A stretch of 64,000 nt of DNA from Nemertoderma westbladi (Eukaryota > Xenacoelomorpha > Nemertodermatida > Nemertodermatidae), in contig JAUCBJ010002497.1 in the NCBI GenBank assembly GCA_032718475.1, forward strand, positions 62,001 to 126,000, written 5' to 3'. How positions within the stretch are numbered: the stretch's first letter is position 1; every line of letters starts with the position of its first letter. The notes beneath the pieces were generated by a model. It was not told the DNA's origin, ran no database searches, and saw only the letters and a list, made by a program, of their open reading frames with translations. Shown here one piece after another: positions 33,394-47,126 of this stretch. A program made the translations under genes and the position numbers.

Positions 33394-35328
33394 ACAGTAG
33401 AAAGTGCTATAACAGTAACACATCAATTACGGGACTGTTTAGCAGGCGGAGGTTTTAACCTCACTAAGTTTGCCTCAAACAGCACTGAATTGGTAAATTC
33501 ATTCGAAACGACTGAACGTGGGGGTGGGGACATTGACTTAGAGTTCGAACCACTGCCGACGACCAAGGTGTTGGGACTATTTTGGGACCCGAACACAGAC
33601 AACTTTCGAGTGAAAGTAAAACTGGACGCTGAAGGAGATTCTCTGACAAAGAGGTCTTGCTTGTCGAAACTAAGCAGACTGTTCGACCCTTTAGGTTTCA
33701 TCAGCCCAATAATACTGCAAGCAAGAATATATATGCGCAGTATTTGGAAAGATGGACTGACATGGGACGAACCGATCTCATCCGAACAAGTGGACTTATG
33801 GAAGACTTGGGAGGCGCAATTATCTTCGCTAGAGGATTATTCCATACCCCGGGTGTACTTTCCATTACAGACGACATTTCCTGACAACTTAGAATTACAT
33901 TGTTTTTCCGACGCCAGTGACAACGGCTTTGGTGTGACAGCGTACTTGCGCAGACAAGTAGACTCAGACGAGTTTGATATTTCGCTCATTACTTCTAAGG
34001 CTAAAACAATGCCTACTAAGTATATGACGACACCACGCGCTGAGCTACAAGCCGCAACTCTGTCAACGACCATTGTAAACCTCATACAGACGGAACTACA
34101 GTCAAGTTTACAGATATTTTATTGGACTGACGCGACGTTAGTTTTATTTTATATAAACAACGACACACTTGAATTCAAGACATTCGTAGCTAACCGTCGT
34201 GCAGAAATTCTAGACCGTTCAATAAAGGAAGATTGGCGACATTGTCCCGGACCACAAAATCCAGCCGATATTGCGTCACGAGGAATGATGCCTGAGGAAT
34301 TCTGTAAACCGGAAAACAAGAAATTTTGGCAACACGGACCACAATTCTTACAAAGAGCAACACAACATTGGCCGCCACTTTATGATAACAAGTTTAATAC
34401 TATTCCTAAGGACGCCGAAATTAAAAAACCAAAGAAAGGTAAAGCGAAGAAAAAGACAACGGCGAAACTTAAGAAGAAACCAAAGGCGAAATGGAAGAAT
34501 ATAACTCACAAAGTTAGGGCAGGAAGACTTGCGAGCCTTTCTCAACCAGACGTATCGCCAGACGGTCAACCAGACATGTTACCAGACGGTCAACCAGACG
34601 TATCGCCAGACGGTCAACCAGACACGTTACCAGACGGTCAACCAGATGTATCGCCAGACGGTCAACCAGACACGTTATTAGACGATCAACCAGACATTTT
34701 GCCAGACGTGTCACTAGACGTTTTGCCGGATGTTCCGCGAAACATTTTACCAGACATTAGTAACGTAGCGACACATAGTAAAGCCGCAATTTCCCTATTG
34801 GAGCGGCCTTCTATTGACAAACTACCAAACTTGACACCCTTGAGTAACCATAAGTACATTGAAACCTCATGTATTACAGATGTGGGTAGTACCTACGCTA
34901 ATGTAAATACAGGTGTTACTTTACGCTCAAGAGACATACCAAACTTACAACCTACGGTGAGACCTGGGATTAATATCGGCAGAAAAACAAATTTACCGAA
35001 ACCCAGTGATCCCATAGAGTTAAAACCACCATTAGGGATCGACGCACAAAGTACTGACAATCAAGGTAAGAAGACGAAGAAGGACAAATTACTTGTAGAC
35101 CCGGACGGATCAACAGTCAACAAGGGAATACCTACCGGCGGACTCGTGGGCCCATCTAGTAAAACAAAACCTTCCAAATTCTCCATTGACTTACCTGATG
35201 ACGTCACAAATACTTACGTCGACCGTATTGTAAACCTAACAGATTCTTGGACCAACGCGTGCCGAAAATTAGCGTGGATTGTACGTTTTGTACAGTACGT
35301 TAAAGGCAAACGCGACTTTACACGTTGA
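33394..35328 (+). pseudogene. pol: Element A pol: RT thumb, RNase H, linker
   Basis: Resumes in another frame right after the RT lesion with AGGGFNLTKFASNS (RT end), then KLSRLFDPLGFISP and RNase H with Asp in CFSDASDNGFG, Glu in PRAELQAA and Asp in YWTDATLVL, and PADIASRG. A lysine-rich stretch (34410-34500) and eight-residue PDGQPD repeats (34549-34690, 24-bp period) follow, forming a linker of about 300 residues not typical of BEL pol. The frame ends with UGA at 35326, then continues in the same frame. Confidence 0.85.
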
Positions 35329-35334
35329 CTCACA

Positions 35335-36725
35335 TTGACTGAGATTGACAGATGTGAAATTAAATTAATTTGCCATTATCAATTGCGATATTTCGCGCGC
35401 GAATTCACATCTATAAGTCAAGGTCAACCAATCAAGTCGTCACCAATATTGAGTTGGAGTCCGATTATTTATAATGGCTTAATTTGTCATAAATCTCGGC
35501 TTCAAAAATTGACTTTAATACTGGTTTTAGGTACCCAATAATAATACCGCAACATCACGAATTACAACGTGCAATGATACTGGACACACATTTACATCTG
35601 AAACACGCTGGAAGACACCACTGTCTTTCCTACTTACGTACAAGATTTGTATTAATTAGACCCAGTAAAGCGTTAAGTTCAGTGACGCGTATGTGTATTA
35701 TTTGTAAAAAGGTACATTCTAGAATAAGTACCCAAGAAATGAGTGAACTTCCACAAGCACGACTACAGGCATTCAGACCACCTTTCACAGAGACTGGAAT
35801 TGACTGCTTTGGTCCCATACATACGAAACGTGGACGTATACTAGTGAAACGCTGGGGACTGATTTTCACATGCATGTCCAGTAGGGCAGTTCATATTGAA
35901 CGTGTGATGGATCTTTCCACCAACGCCTTTATACTAGCATTGCGGCGATTTATCGCTAGACGCGGACTAGTAAAATGCTTGTACTCAGATCAAGGTACAA
36001 ACTTTGTTGGTGCTCGAAATGAAATTGCTAGAGCCTTTAAGAAATTAGATCATGATCAAATCTCAAACGAACTACGTCCTTACAAGATTGTTTGGAAGTT
36101 TAATCCTCCAGATAGTCCATGGAGAGGCGGAGTCTGGGAGAGATTGATTAGATCTATAAAAACAGCCATGGCAAAAGTAATTCCAGTAAACCACATCTTG
36201 ACAGACGACCAACTGACAACATTGTTTGTTGAAATCGAGGCAATACTAAATACTAGACCAATAGTATTAGTACCCGATGACAAACAATCCCAGTTTGCTT
36301 TAACACCGGCACACCTGCTTATGCAGGCACCGACCACATTAACGCCTATTTCTATTCCAATAGAAAGCGATAGCTACGGTAGAAAAGCGTGGAAAATCAC
36401 GCAACTACTGGCTAACAAATTCTGGGAAATATGGCAAAATCACTATTTGCCCTCTATTTCTGCCAGAACTACCTGGTACAACAAAACTCGCGCTTTAAGA
36501 GTGGGAGATCATGTGCTGTTGGCAGAAGTGAATCTAAAAAAACGCTTCTGGATAACAGGTGTAATTTTAGACACACATCCATCTATGGATGGAGTGATAA
36601 GAACTGTGACTGTACGGACAATTGACGGTCGTACAGTAGACAGACCGACACAACGTCTCGTACTTCTTGAAGAGAAGCGAAACAAGTCTGGAGATTACAA
36701 GTCTCCAACAAATGTTAGTAAATAG
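35335..36725 (+). pseudogene. pol: Element A integrase
   Basis: A first segment (35335-35541) shifts frame near 35540 into the main ORF at 35574. H2C2 zinc site: HLHLKHAG ... CIICKK. Catalytic triad D,D-E: TETGIDCFGP, SDQGTNFVGA, and PWRGGVWERLI. The C-terminal part (WITGVILDTHPSMDGVIRTV) fits the BEL integrase tail. The catalytic core is intact; the upstream breaks stop normal expression. BEL integrase makes staggered cuts giving 4-6-bp TSDs, in line with the 5 bp seen here. Confidence 0.9.
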
Positions 36726-37384
36726 TAAGGAGTTTACAAATAGATTTCCACGTACCTGTACACCGTAGTAAGGACAGCGGTAGAATTCCATTGTCTTTAT
36801 ATGTGAACATTGATGGTAGTACCCTTATGTGTCACATAGGAGCGGGATTTGTAGGTATAAGAAATGGAATTCTACTTGGAACTCACAATATTGAGACATT
36901 TTCGAAATTTTAGACAATCCATTTGGATTTGAAAAATTTTAAAATTTTCTCCAGTGAATAGATTTCAGGGTACAGTCGGGTGGATCTTAAAATTAGAGAA
37001 ACAAGAAAGGAAGACTCGCGAGCCTTTCTTAAATTTTAATTAAATTTTACACGGTCTTGTTTCAATAAGTTACGTCGAATAATAGACTTCCCTATATTTA
37101 TTACTAACTCTTGATTGCTTATTTTCTGATAATAGTTTGGGATCAAAAAGTGAGTATTTTAGACTCACAGCCAGTTTAGCCCAAATTCGTTTTTATTTCG
37201 GCAAAAAATTTTAGATAAGAAGCAGCGTGTCATTAAAGAAACTCTAGATCTTAGGCTATGGGTAGGAGGTTAGAGCGTTGTCGAGCCAAAAGGGCAGACG
37301 AAAACTCTCACATCTCCTCACAACTAACAATAAACTCTGTTGTATTCCCTCTAGTAGTATGATTATGTAACCATACCTCTAATA
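36726..37384 (+). other. Element A spacer between integrase and 3' ORF
   Basis: No ORF recognised. Contains a copy of the dispersed 20-bp motif at 37009-37028. A splice acceptor for a 3' ORF message might lie here, but I cannot single one out. Confidence 0.5.
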
Positions 37385-38156
37385 ATGGCGAAGGGGATAC
37401 AAGGAGAGCCGAGATGGGGATATGATATCCAAGAGGAAGCAGCAGCGCCATTCGAACGATTTGGAACTAAGGATTACACTATATTTGGAATAAAGGATTT
37501 ATCAGAAAGTATAGCGAAACTCGCAAAGACCAAATATGACTCAAATGTATTAAAGAGAAGGCAAAATGCGTTAAATGAAAAAATCGAAAGTTTACGTAAA
37601 ACCTTCAATGAACTTTACCCGTACGACGCTTTATGTGATACGGGAGATATTAGCAAAGATCCCGATACCGAAATTAGTCGTTTGTATCATACTATGCAAT
37701 ACCTAAAGGCACATGAACCTATGCCCGCGGTACGCGATGAATTCGATGGAATGCATCTTTACAGACGAACTCGAGGGGACGATAGAGAAACAAAGGAAGC
37801 ATTTTCAGTTTATAAACTTTATTATCAATGCGGTGCTTGTATGCGCGAACAACGAAATGCGATTTCGATGCGTTTAAATAAGGAAAATCCCGAACCGATA
37901 TTGGTGAGGTGTTCGAACCATCAACAACTACGCTACCAGGAAGGAGGGTATCCTTTATCGAATCCATATCATTCATTCGCTATGACTGGACCAAAGGCGG
38001 GAGAAATTGTCGTTTACCCACCTAAGGTTGTTGAACCCGATGTATTCGAACTTACGCTGGACGAGGCGACTCAGTCAACCCGCGAAAAGAAAGAAGCTCT
38101 TAGCCTATACAGAGCCTACAAGGCTTTCGAGAAAGGCGAGATGGAAGAATGGGGCG
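37385..38156 (+). pseudogene. Element A 3' ORF, N-terminal part (cut by B2)
   Basis: First 257 codons of a post-integrase ORF, opening MAKGIQGEPRWGYD. It has a CGAC pair but no recognised fold. The apparent stop at 38159 belongs to the B2 LTR. Leaving out B2 and one TSD copy, the frame runs on without a stop into 52280-55230, about 1,240 codons in all. The position is where env lies in some BEL elements, but no signal peptide or membrane helix is visible. Confidence 0.75.
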
Positions 38157-39369
38157 TGTAAAAGCCTTTGCTGAATTGCCCCGTTTTTTATATTATCTTT
38201 TACATTAAAATACTCTGTAGTTGATTTAATAAGTGTAAGAGACCGTATTATTGCTGTATCGGTGTTTTTAGAGGATCTAAGACCTATTTCCTCCGTATGT
38301 GTACTGTGAAAGGCATATTTTATGATTCTATGGCAATTCGTGACGCAAAGGGGTGATAGCTACTCTTGAACAGTAGTTACTATGACTACGGTTAACAGCT
38401 GACATTCATACGTGTTGATTTCCTTTGTTCTACGGCGTCTCTCAGTTCAGTCAGCCAATGAGAGCGTTTTTGTGGCTCCTTGTACAGAAAATTTCCGAGA
38501 AATGACGCAATGCCTATGTGCAGTGTTTACATTCAGTCTTGAGCCAAAGAAAGAACGGCTTGGAAGTATTTTGTGCTGTACTGCTTTTTAGTCGTACACT
38601 AGTAGGTTTAATTATAAAGGGCATATATCCTTTAACAAACTGACTACTTGAATATCTCATGCCTATATCTCATTGCTGACATACCGGTACTGACTTGTTG
38701 TTTTATACTGCTATTTGCTGTCAGTTCTTCATAATATGGTTGATGAATAATTATATTTGGAATAACGATAAATAACCCCGCAACCCAATATTCTTGATAT
38801 ACCTAAGGTAAGAGAGAAAGGTTACCAATAACGATTGTGACTTATGTTAAAGTGGTTTGAAGTGAATCTAATGTTATTTGATAGACCCTACATGAGTCAG
38901 CCTGTGTTCCTTTTATATGTGACTAAAATCATTGAAGATTGGCAGATTAGTGTGCAGTATTGTGCAGCATAGTGTATGAGTGAGTCTGTTAAAGAAGCAA
39001 TTCCTAAAGAATGCGCCATATATGTGAATTAATTAAGCCATATCGTTGTGAGTAGTTTAAGTCATAACTCTGTTTATGTAGATAAAGCGCCACGTCCTAA
39101 AGGAACTGTTAATATTACCGAAGGTGAATAATATTGTCAGAGATTATATAGTACTGTCAGTCGAATAATACATTAGGCTTACATAGCAATAAAAATTAAA
39201 CCGTCGAACCCAATCTCCCGGGAATATCCAGCGGGTGAATGGTCGCGCACGGATTGGTTTCGACTAGTGTAGTGAATCAAATACTTGTCATAGACTAAAA
39301 AGCGATTTATTATCTAGAAGACATTCTAATTTGGCGGGTTAAACTGCCAAAGGTCTGAAAGCGCGAACA
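38157..39369 (+). repeat. B2 5' LTR
   Basis: TGTAAAAGCC ... GCGAACA. Homologous to the B1 LTR except in U3, which is unrelated (no dyad triplet). A donor-like ggtaagag occurs near 38806. Confidence 0.93.
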
Positions 39370-41540
39370 TTAAAGGATATAGCTTCTTTATTGCAGTAAG
39401 CAATAAAGTCGAAAGTACCGGTCGACCGGTAACCAGTAGGCCTGACTGCCTGATCATCCGGACCGGTACCTACTTCCGTATAAGTACAGCAGTATTATTC
39501 GATTTGATTATATATGCCGGTAGGTCTTAATAATTAATCGGGGACGCCTGGTTTTTATTGGGATTTTACTTAGGCCTATTTCTGTCAGTTTTATTTGTTT
39601 GTAGGCCAGTATTGAACAGAAGGCGTGTAAACCTGATCAGATTGTACAGACAATTTGTAGGCTGAGCTGTTGTCTGATTGCTGTTGAGTCCGAACGAATT
39701 GCAGTGTGTGTAGAGCACTTGTCCGATTAAGTACGATTAGGAAGTAGGGGCAGCCACGCTGTAAGGTAAACCCCCAACTAAAGAATAAGTCGCACTACTG
39801 GGTTAGAGCGCATACTCCCTAATCATTTCGGAGTCTGCATGTCCTGTAGTTTATTTAGGCTTGAGAGTAGTCTGCCATCGTTTAGTCTGTACTTTGTTTG
39901 TGTAAGTCTGTACGGGTAGCGTATAATTTTATTTAGATAACTTGTAGGCTGGATAGTTGTCTGGCTGTTATTAGGTCTGAACGGATTGCCGCGTGTGTAG
40001 ATCATCTGTCCGATTAAGTACGATTAGGCAGTAGGGGCAGCGAACGCTGTAAGGTAATCCCCCAACTAAAGAATAAGTCGCACTACTGGGTTAGAGCGCA
40101 TACTCCCTAATCATTTCGGAGTCTGCATATACCGTAGTTTGTTTAGGCTTGATAGTAGTCGGTCAGTGTTCGGTCTGTATTTTGTTTGAGTAGTGTGTAC
40201 GCGTAGCGTAATATTTATTATTCAGAGTTTATGCGATTATTCGCAACATTCAAGTCCCCAAGTTTGTTCCTACAGTAATTGTGTTTGTTATACATACCGC
40301 TATAGTTAAATTAACCTCGGTACTACACGGGCTGCTCGGCGTAGGTAAAGACTGGTGATTTTGTGCATCGGTCACTCCAGCAGATGCCGTGGTTCTTTTA
40401 GCTGTTCAAGTATATTTAACTACTGATTATTTGTTGTACAAGTACTCGTACCTAATCTAGGGTTTAGTGTACCGTACTTTCCGAAGTAATTATTGTAGGC
40501 ATTATATTTGTGTTGTAAAGTGGTTGATAGGCACATTCGATTAGCTCTATTAACTTCTAGGTAGGAACACTCCGTGATACATAACGTAGAACCTATAGCG
40601 ATACGGCTATAGGTCGTCAGGCGGTGGTATTTTCCTATCTAGACAACGCAGTGTATTTACTACTACTTATTATTTCAAATACCGTAGTACCCTGTCCGCT
40701 GTAATAATCAGATTTCTAACCCTTTGTTAGGCTGGTTTGTAGACTTCTTGTAAAATTACCCTAAAAATTCGTATTTTGCGTTTTTGTAAATTTTTGTGTT
40801 TATTTAGAGATTGTAATCTCAACCCGAATTGTACGTAATTTGTAGTATTAAGTAACTTAGGTAAATTAGTATTATTTGTTTTAGTGTCCTGTACGTAACA
40901 CTTCACTGAAAGCGCACAGCTTTGTGTAGTGATTACTCCCCAGAAATAATAACATTTATTTCAAACATTGACAAAACCCATTAAAACGGGTATATATAAA
41001 TTATAAATCAAATCTAACGATTTATAAATAGTAGGCCTACCATATAACAATTAGGTCTCAATATCAGTTGGATTACTGCTCAAATAACGGTAATAAAGTA
41101 AGTAAAGTAACAAAGTAACCCTAAAGTAACAGAAATTCAATTATTTGAAATAATTGATATACCGGTATTTACGATAGGCCTATTATCTTTATTTCTATAA
41201 ATCTAGGCTGAAATTATACCGGTACTTGTAATTAATTCTATTTCAGAATTATATATCCTACAAACTGTAAGCTGTATACCGGTATTCCGATAGGCCTATT
41301 ATATATTTATATATATTTGTGCTAAAATTATACCGGTATTCTGTGATAAACCTAGTCTGTAATAATACTTATATAGTTATATATACTATAAGTATACCGG
41401 TATTCTAATATATTATATATATATCACGCTACACTGAGTAGCAGTAACGGTAATTAATTACTAGGCTATCAGTTAATACTGAGTTACTAGACTTGCTCAG
41501 ACTGTAATACAGCAGTAGACATTCAACTGTACACACAAAC
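39370..41540 (+). other. B2 leader with tandem duplication
   Basis: 2.2-kb leader without ORFs. A block of about 288 bp is duplicated in tandem (39653-39940 and 39941-40230). Near 41155-41420 it has two rough copies of the accggtat-containing unit that is expanded in B1 (60289-60735). No TGG-type primer-binding site follows the LTR. Confidence 0.75.
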
Positions 41541-44500
41541 ATGTCTGACGCAAAGCAGAACCTGTCAGACAGTCTACTAGATACAACGGAGAGTGAAGCG
41601 ACAGCAGAGAAACCGCATAAGAGGGATGCCATTGATATCTATCTGTCAGACTATCAGCGTTTTGTGGGAGATGAAGAGTTGAGGAGAAGGCTAGAGGGAC
41701 TTAGCCCTAATAGCGAAGGAGCCAAACTTGTGTTAGATGCGATTGATGTGGATAGATTAGCGGCGAACCAAGCTAAATTCGATGAACAACTCCGCATCGC
41801 TAGAGAAAGGGAAGAACAAGTAAAGAAAAAACGCATAGAAGACAGAAAGAAAGCAGCAGTGGTAGCTGCAGAAGCAGAAAGAAAGGCGGCAGCGGCCAAG
41901 GCAAAGGCGGCAGAGGTAGCGGCCAAGGCAAAAGCAGCAGAGGCAGCGGCAGAGGCAAAAGCGGCAGAGGCAGAGGCAGAGGCAGCGGCAGAGGCAAAAG
42001 TGGCAGAAGCAGAACGGAAAGCGGCTGAAGAAACCACCCAATTAGAATTGGAAAACATTCAGGAGAATCAAGACTGCATAAATAAACAGTTAACAGCTAG
42101 TAATATGCAGATGATGAATCGATCTACTCCTAAACGACAAGGTTATACATCATCCGAGGAAGGCGATACCACCGACACTGAAGGCGGAGTAAATCGATCC
42201 CGCTTAAGCAGACGTAAAAGAACATTCCACCGACCGAAATTGCCTGATTTGCCTCCAGCTGTTAGAAGGCAACTAAATAACAACAACTTAGAGAGTACAG
42301 AACCCACAGACCAAATAATTACAATAGAAAGACTCCCTACTATAGTAGATGAGCCTGAAATAATTAGGCCTGTTCTTGAAATCACCCCTTCGGTGATAGA
42401 CATACCTGTGCTCCCTGAAACTACCTCTAAATTCCCTCTGCATAGCACTAAGCTACCTGTGCCCCGCAGAACTGCCCAGGAGACAGTTCAGGTCCTGGAC
42501 CCCGAGCGAAATATTCACAATTTGTCGCCCGTTGTCCCTCGTCCGCCCGCTACGACGTTGGCGGATCCCGTTTCGGCGGTTGATTGGGTAGACGAGAGAC
42601 GGCGGGGGATGGATATCCTGCTCGGGCAGATGCAGGAGACTGTCCAGCAATTCAAGGGCACAGTAAGGGAAAGTAGGCTAGAGTTGCAAGAAGTGCAGCA
42701 AAGTATCGCGCTTGAACGCGATAAATTAGTAAACACCCAAAAGGGTATACCACCACCCTCTGTAACAATGTGTCAACCTGTTAGGTCTGAAGTATTGCAT
42801 GCGCAAGGTGTGGAGCCTACACGCATATATACTGCTAGCGAAGTAGAAACTCCTATAGTGAACCCTATTAAGGGTAATTATAGACCTGTTGATAATGACA
42901 TTCCCTATAGACCTGATCATAATCCGAGAAATTTATATACCGATAACTCGATATTAAATAACACGATGGCCCAAGAAAGTTTTACGCGTCAAATGGCTAG
43001 AACCGAAGCCCGGCAAGCGGTGAAGGTGGGAGAGATAGTCAAATTCAATGGAGATGAGATGAAATGGTTACCTTTTAATTAATATTACAAAGATAACATA
43101 CAGAACTCTGTACTATCTAATGGAGAAAAACTTAGATACCTCATCGAGTGCTTGGAAGGATCTCCCAAGTTAATGGCGTTAAAGTTTATTGGACATCCAG
43201 ACGGATTAAGACAAGTTTGGGACACGCTAAACATCAGGTATGGTAATAGGAATAATATCGCTAAGTATTTATATGCAAAATTAGTAGCGCCCAGAAAGTT
43301 CATCAGCAGCGGGATAATAGAGTTTTCCGATGAGATTCAAGAGATCTGTAGACAATTAGATTGGTTAGGTAAGTCTCATGAATACCAAAGTTCTATGGTC
43401 ATTGGAGCTGTGGCTTCTACTTTACCGAAAGGTGGGGTAGGCACACGCTGGGATAAGAAAGTACTTTATATGATGGAACAACAATGACGAGACCCTACCA
43501 TGGCTGATCTCATGTCATTCTTAGATAGAGAAGTGAAATTACAGCTCCTAAGGCAGTCCAGAGAGAAGACATTGGAAAACAAGGTAAGTGAGAAACCCGT
43601 TTCTAGGAGAAGGGTAATACCAGTATGTTATACCGACGACGGTGAAAGCCAAACTTCTCAAGGAGAGGACAGCGGGAAAGACACTGACAGAGCTTATGTC
43701 AATAAAATGCCTAAAGATCAGGTAAGTAAATCCAAGTCTCGACCCAATGACAGAAGGGAACCGGTACAAAAAACCCCTCCTACGTCTCCTAAAAGAATTC
43801 AGGTGAGAAAGCCCGAGGAAAGAACAAGTGTGCACCACATAGCACAGGTTAAAGTAAGTAACATCAAGCCCAAATGTGTGCTGTGCGACGGGCCCCACCG
43901 TTTAAATGCGTGTGATAAATTCCTGAGGAAATCACTAAAGGATAGACGTGAAGTCATGTGGGATAAGCGGTTGTGTTATAATTGCCTCAGACGAGGACAC
44001 CAACGGCGAACCTGTAACTCCGACGCAAGGTGTGCAAAGTGCGGCGCAAAACATCATATCTTGTTGCACACGGAATTCGAACGAAACAGCCCGAGTCAGG
44101 TAAGTGAGTCCGAACTACATGTCCAATTCAGTGATGTGAACGACACTGATCAATCAGAGATGGAAGGATTCTATACGGACGAGTTCTCCGACCAAAACGA
44201 ATCCTGTTACCTAATAAACACCACCGCAGTGTATCGAGCACTCGTGTATGAGAAAGACACAGACAGCGACCTTACCTTAACTACTTCCGATCAACAACCA
44301 TCTTGGAAAGCGCCAACTTCCAATATAGGAATCCGAGAATTTCCTGTAGTCCAGTTACGGGTCCACGGACCTCAGAAGAGCTATATAGTGCACGCCCTCC
44401 TGGACTCCGGTAGCACAGGAACATTCATCGATAGGGAACTAGCCGAAGTCATCTTTGCTGGACAACCCAAGTTCCGAACCAAGCTAAACATGTCAGGGAT

Positions 44501-44705
44501 CATGCAGGTTTGGAATTCTACTGTAGCTGCCGACTATTATATAGGTGAGTTGTCCACCCCCCAGGACGAACTAGGAGAACATAGCATCAGGTCAGTGAAA
44601 ATGGTGGCTATAAAGAACTTCGCTACTACTCAAGCAGACCTTTATAATTGGGACGAGGATGAGAGCATCCAACATCTTAACATACCTCGATTCCAGACTG
44701 ATTAC
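41541..44705 (+). pseudogene. gag: B2 gag-protease, with two stops
   Basis: One frame carries N-terminus MSDAKQNLSDSLLD, an Ala/Glu/Lys-rich coiled coil (41860-42040), capsid-like segment (43000-43490; LRQVWDTLNIRYGN), zinc knuckles (CVLCDGPHRLNAC, CYNCLRRGHQRRTC, CAKCGAKH; 43870-44060) and aspartic protease (ALLDSGSTGTFIDREL; 44393-44440). In-frame TAA at 43081 (B1 has Glu) and TGA at 43485. Compared with B1 it lacks a gag segment of about 0.8 kb near 41590, removed in frame. It is interrupted at 44705 by the fold-back element and resumes in frame at 47127. Confidence 0.87.
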
Positions 44706-47118
44706 TAGGGTGGAGTGAAAAAAAAATTTTTCTTTATTTTTAAGGGAAGCACTATTTTTCTGATGCCAAATCGGTCTAAACTATCTTTGCAAAAAAAAAT
44801 TTTTGATTTCGAAAAATTCTAAGCGGGCCTCACGACACTTGAAAATTTCAAATTTTTGAAAAGGCAATGCCAGTTTTGAAAATCCCAGATATTTTGTATT
44901 TTTGATAAAGGTAAGGGAAGATGCAAATATTTAATGTCAAATAGGTAGGAAACAAAAACAAAATGTGAAATTGTGATTTTTATATAAATCTACCCCAGCC
45001 TCATGGCCATTAAAATTTTGCAAAATTTGCCAAATTTCACCCTTAAAATACAGCAAACCTACTTTGTAGTCTCTATAGTTGAAATCGATTTACTACTGGG
45101 GTTTGGAGTTCTTCCTGAGTGAAAACCAAGTCCCCTGATTTGATTACTACTATATTTTAATACTAGAAACCCAGCTAGCTGGCTGTGAATTTACCTTTGG
45201 ATCAAATTCCCAATAAGTATATTATAAACAACAGTACTGTAGGTATAGGAAGAAGGATAATTCTAAATTACGAAAACACTAGTAAAACAGTAAAGCAATA
45301 GAAAAACAGATGAGAAACACTGTAATGCACCAGGAAAAAGTAAAAATATTGATCAACAGGAAATTTAATACATGTATTACACTGAATTGGTATTCTTAAA
45401 TGTACTCCTCGCATAGCACACCATTAAGTAATCTCCGTAAAACATAGGGACAACTATAAACTGTCCAGAAAACAGTGAAAACATGATTGGCATTAAATAG
45501 CATTAAATTTTACCTAATATACTGCTAAAAAATAAGTTGACAGTGTCTAATACTACACAGAAACCATTGTTGCCCGGCAACCAAGGAACAGTAACCAATC
45601 AGCATGCATTTCAACAGTTTTACTGGTCAGCCGGTAGAGGCACATTAATGGTGTATTCTGGTATTAGTGTATTCCAGTATTCAAGTATTGTTAGTGTTGG
45701 ATCTTGTCATCTGCTAAATGTTGAACAGTTAAAGTGCAGATGTTGCGGTATTTAATATTAAGACAGCAAAAGGGCCACAGTTAGGTCCTACCTACAGAGA
45801 TACCGTAGTGAAGTGGCATACCAGTGTGGCTAGAAGCGCGGATGCAAGATCTAGAACACATCACACATGATGTTCTAGTCAGTTCGGTTTTCTGGTATGA
45901 ATGGTATCCTTAATAATAAATACCACAACTTCTGCACTTCAACTGCCAACATTTAGCAGATGAATTGATCTAACACTAACAATACTGGAATACACTATGT
46001 AATTCCAGAATACAGCAACACAGGTACTACTGGCTGACCAGTAAAACAAGGATAGTGCTGAAATGCATGCTGATTGATTTCTTCTTTCACCTAGTATTAT
46101 TAGCAGCATATCAAGCAAACAGTTGAGGCGACCCGAAGGCTCCTCTTTCGATAGATGCTACCGAGGGTAGGGGTGGGCACTACTATTATCCCAAGATTTG
46201 CTCCTAGTTATTTAACTGGTACTCAATTTATCGACCCCAGTGGATGAAAGGCGACTGAGTGGACCCTGGTGGGGCTGAACCTACAACCAATCGATTGCAG
46301 GCCTGGTGCTCAGCCAATTGAGCTACCCCGCTTTCTAGCGAAATATAGGTAAAATTTCACAGTTGTCCAGAGGGTTTATAGTGTTTTCCCTATGTTTTAC
46401 GGAGATTACTTAACGTGTGCTATGCGAGGAGTACATTTAAGATTGCCAATTCAGTGTAATCGATGTATTAAATTTCCTGTTGATCAATAATTGTAATGTT
46501 TTTCATATGTTTTTCTAGTGCTTTACTGTTTTACTAGTGTTTTCCTAATTTAGAATTATCCTTCTTCCTAGACCTAGGCCTACTGTTGTTTATAATATAC
46601 TTTATTGGGAATTTGATCCAAAGGCAAATTCACAGCCAGCTAGCTGGGTTTCTAGTATTGAAATATAGTTGTGATCAAATCAGGGGACTTGGTTTTCACT
46701 CAGGAAGAACTCCAAATCACAGTAAATCGATTTCAACTATAGAGACTACGAAGTAGGTTTGCTGTATTTCTAGGGCTAAATTTGGCAAATTTTGCAAAAT
46801 TCTAAACGCCATGAGGCTGGCAGGGCTGGGGTAGATTTATATGAAAATCACAATTTCACATTTTATGTTTGTTTCCAACCTATTTGACATTAAATATTTG
46901 CATCTTCCTTAACTTTTATCAAAAATACAAAATATCTAAGAAATTCAAAACTGGCAGTGCCATCCCAAAAATTTGAAATTTTCAAGTGTCGTGAGGCCCG
47001 CTTAGAATTTTTCAAAATCAAAAATTTTTTTTTGCAATGTTAGTTTAGACCGATTTGGCATCAGAAAAATAGTGCTTCCCTTAAAAATAAAGAAAATTTT
47101 TTTTTTCACTCCACCCTA
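44706..47118. mobile_element. 2.4-kb fold-back DNA element, 8-bp TSD
   Basis: Starts TAGGGTGGAGTG and ends CACTCCACCCTA, flanked by CTGATTAC at 44698-44705 and 47119-47126. Nearly the whole element is one imperfect palindrome: arms of about 1 kb can be aligned inverted to a centre near 45850. No transposase. The 8-bp TSD and TAGGG end fit hAT-type transposition (inference). The right arm carries a SINE absent from the left. Confidence 0.9.
46100..46337 (-). mobile_element. tRNA-derived SINE
   Basis: The minus strand reads TAGCTCAATTGG (A box, 46314-46325), GGTTCAGCCCC (B box, 46271-46281), then a non-tRNA body with ggtcgataaattgagtacca. The D-stem GCTC/GAGC is intact. It has no counterpart on the left arm of the enclosing palindrome, so it inserted after the palindrome formed. 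TSD not resolved. Confidence 0.75.
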
Positions 47119-47126
47119 CTGATTAC

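Noticed and set aside
43485-43487. Gag stop of B2 as a programmed readthrough site
   Set aside because: Sequence around it is poorly conserved in B1, which has a frame change just upstream; B2 also has a plain TAA 400 bp earlier, so decay is likelier.
45537-45755. 72-codon ORF in the fold-back element as a gene
   Set aside because: It lies in a palindrome arm, has no domain, and is not preserved on the other arm.
46271-46337. Functional tRNA gene on the minus strand
   Set aside because: The D-arm is good, but the T-arm does not pair and a SINE-like body follows; called SINE.
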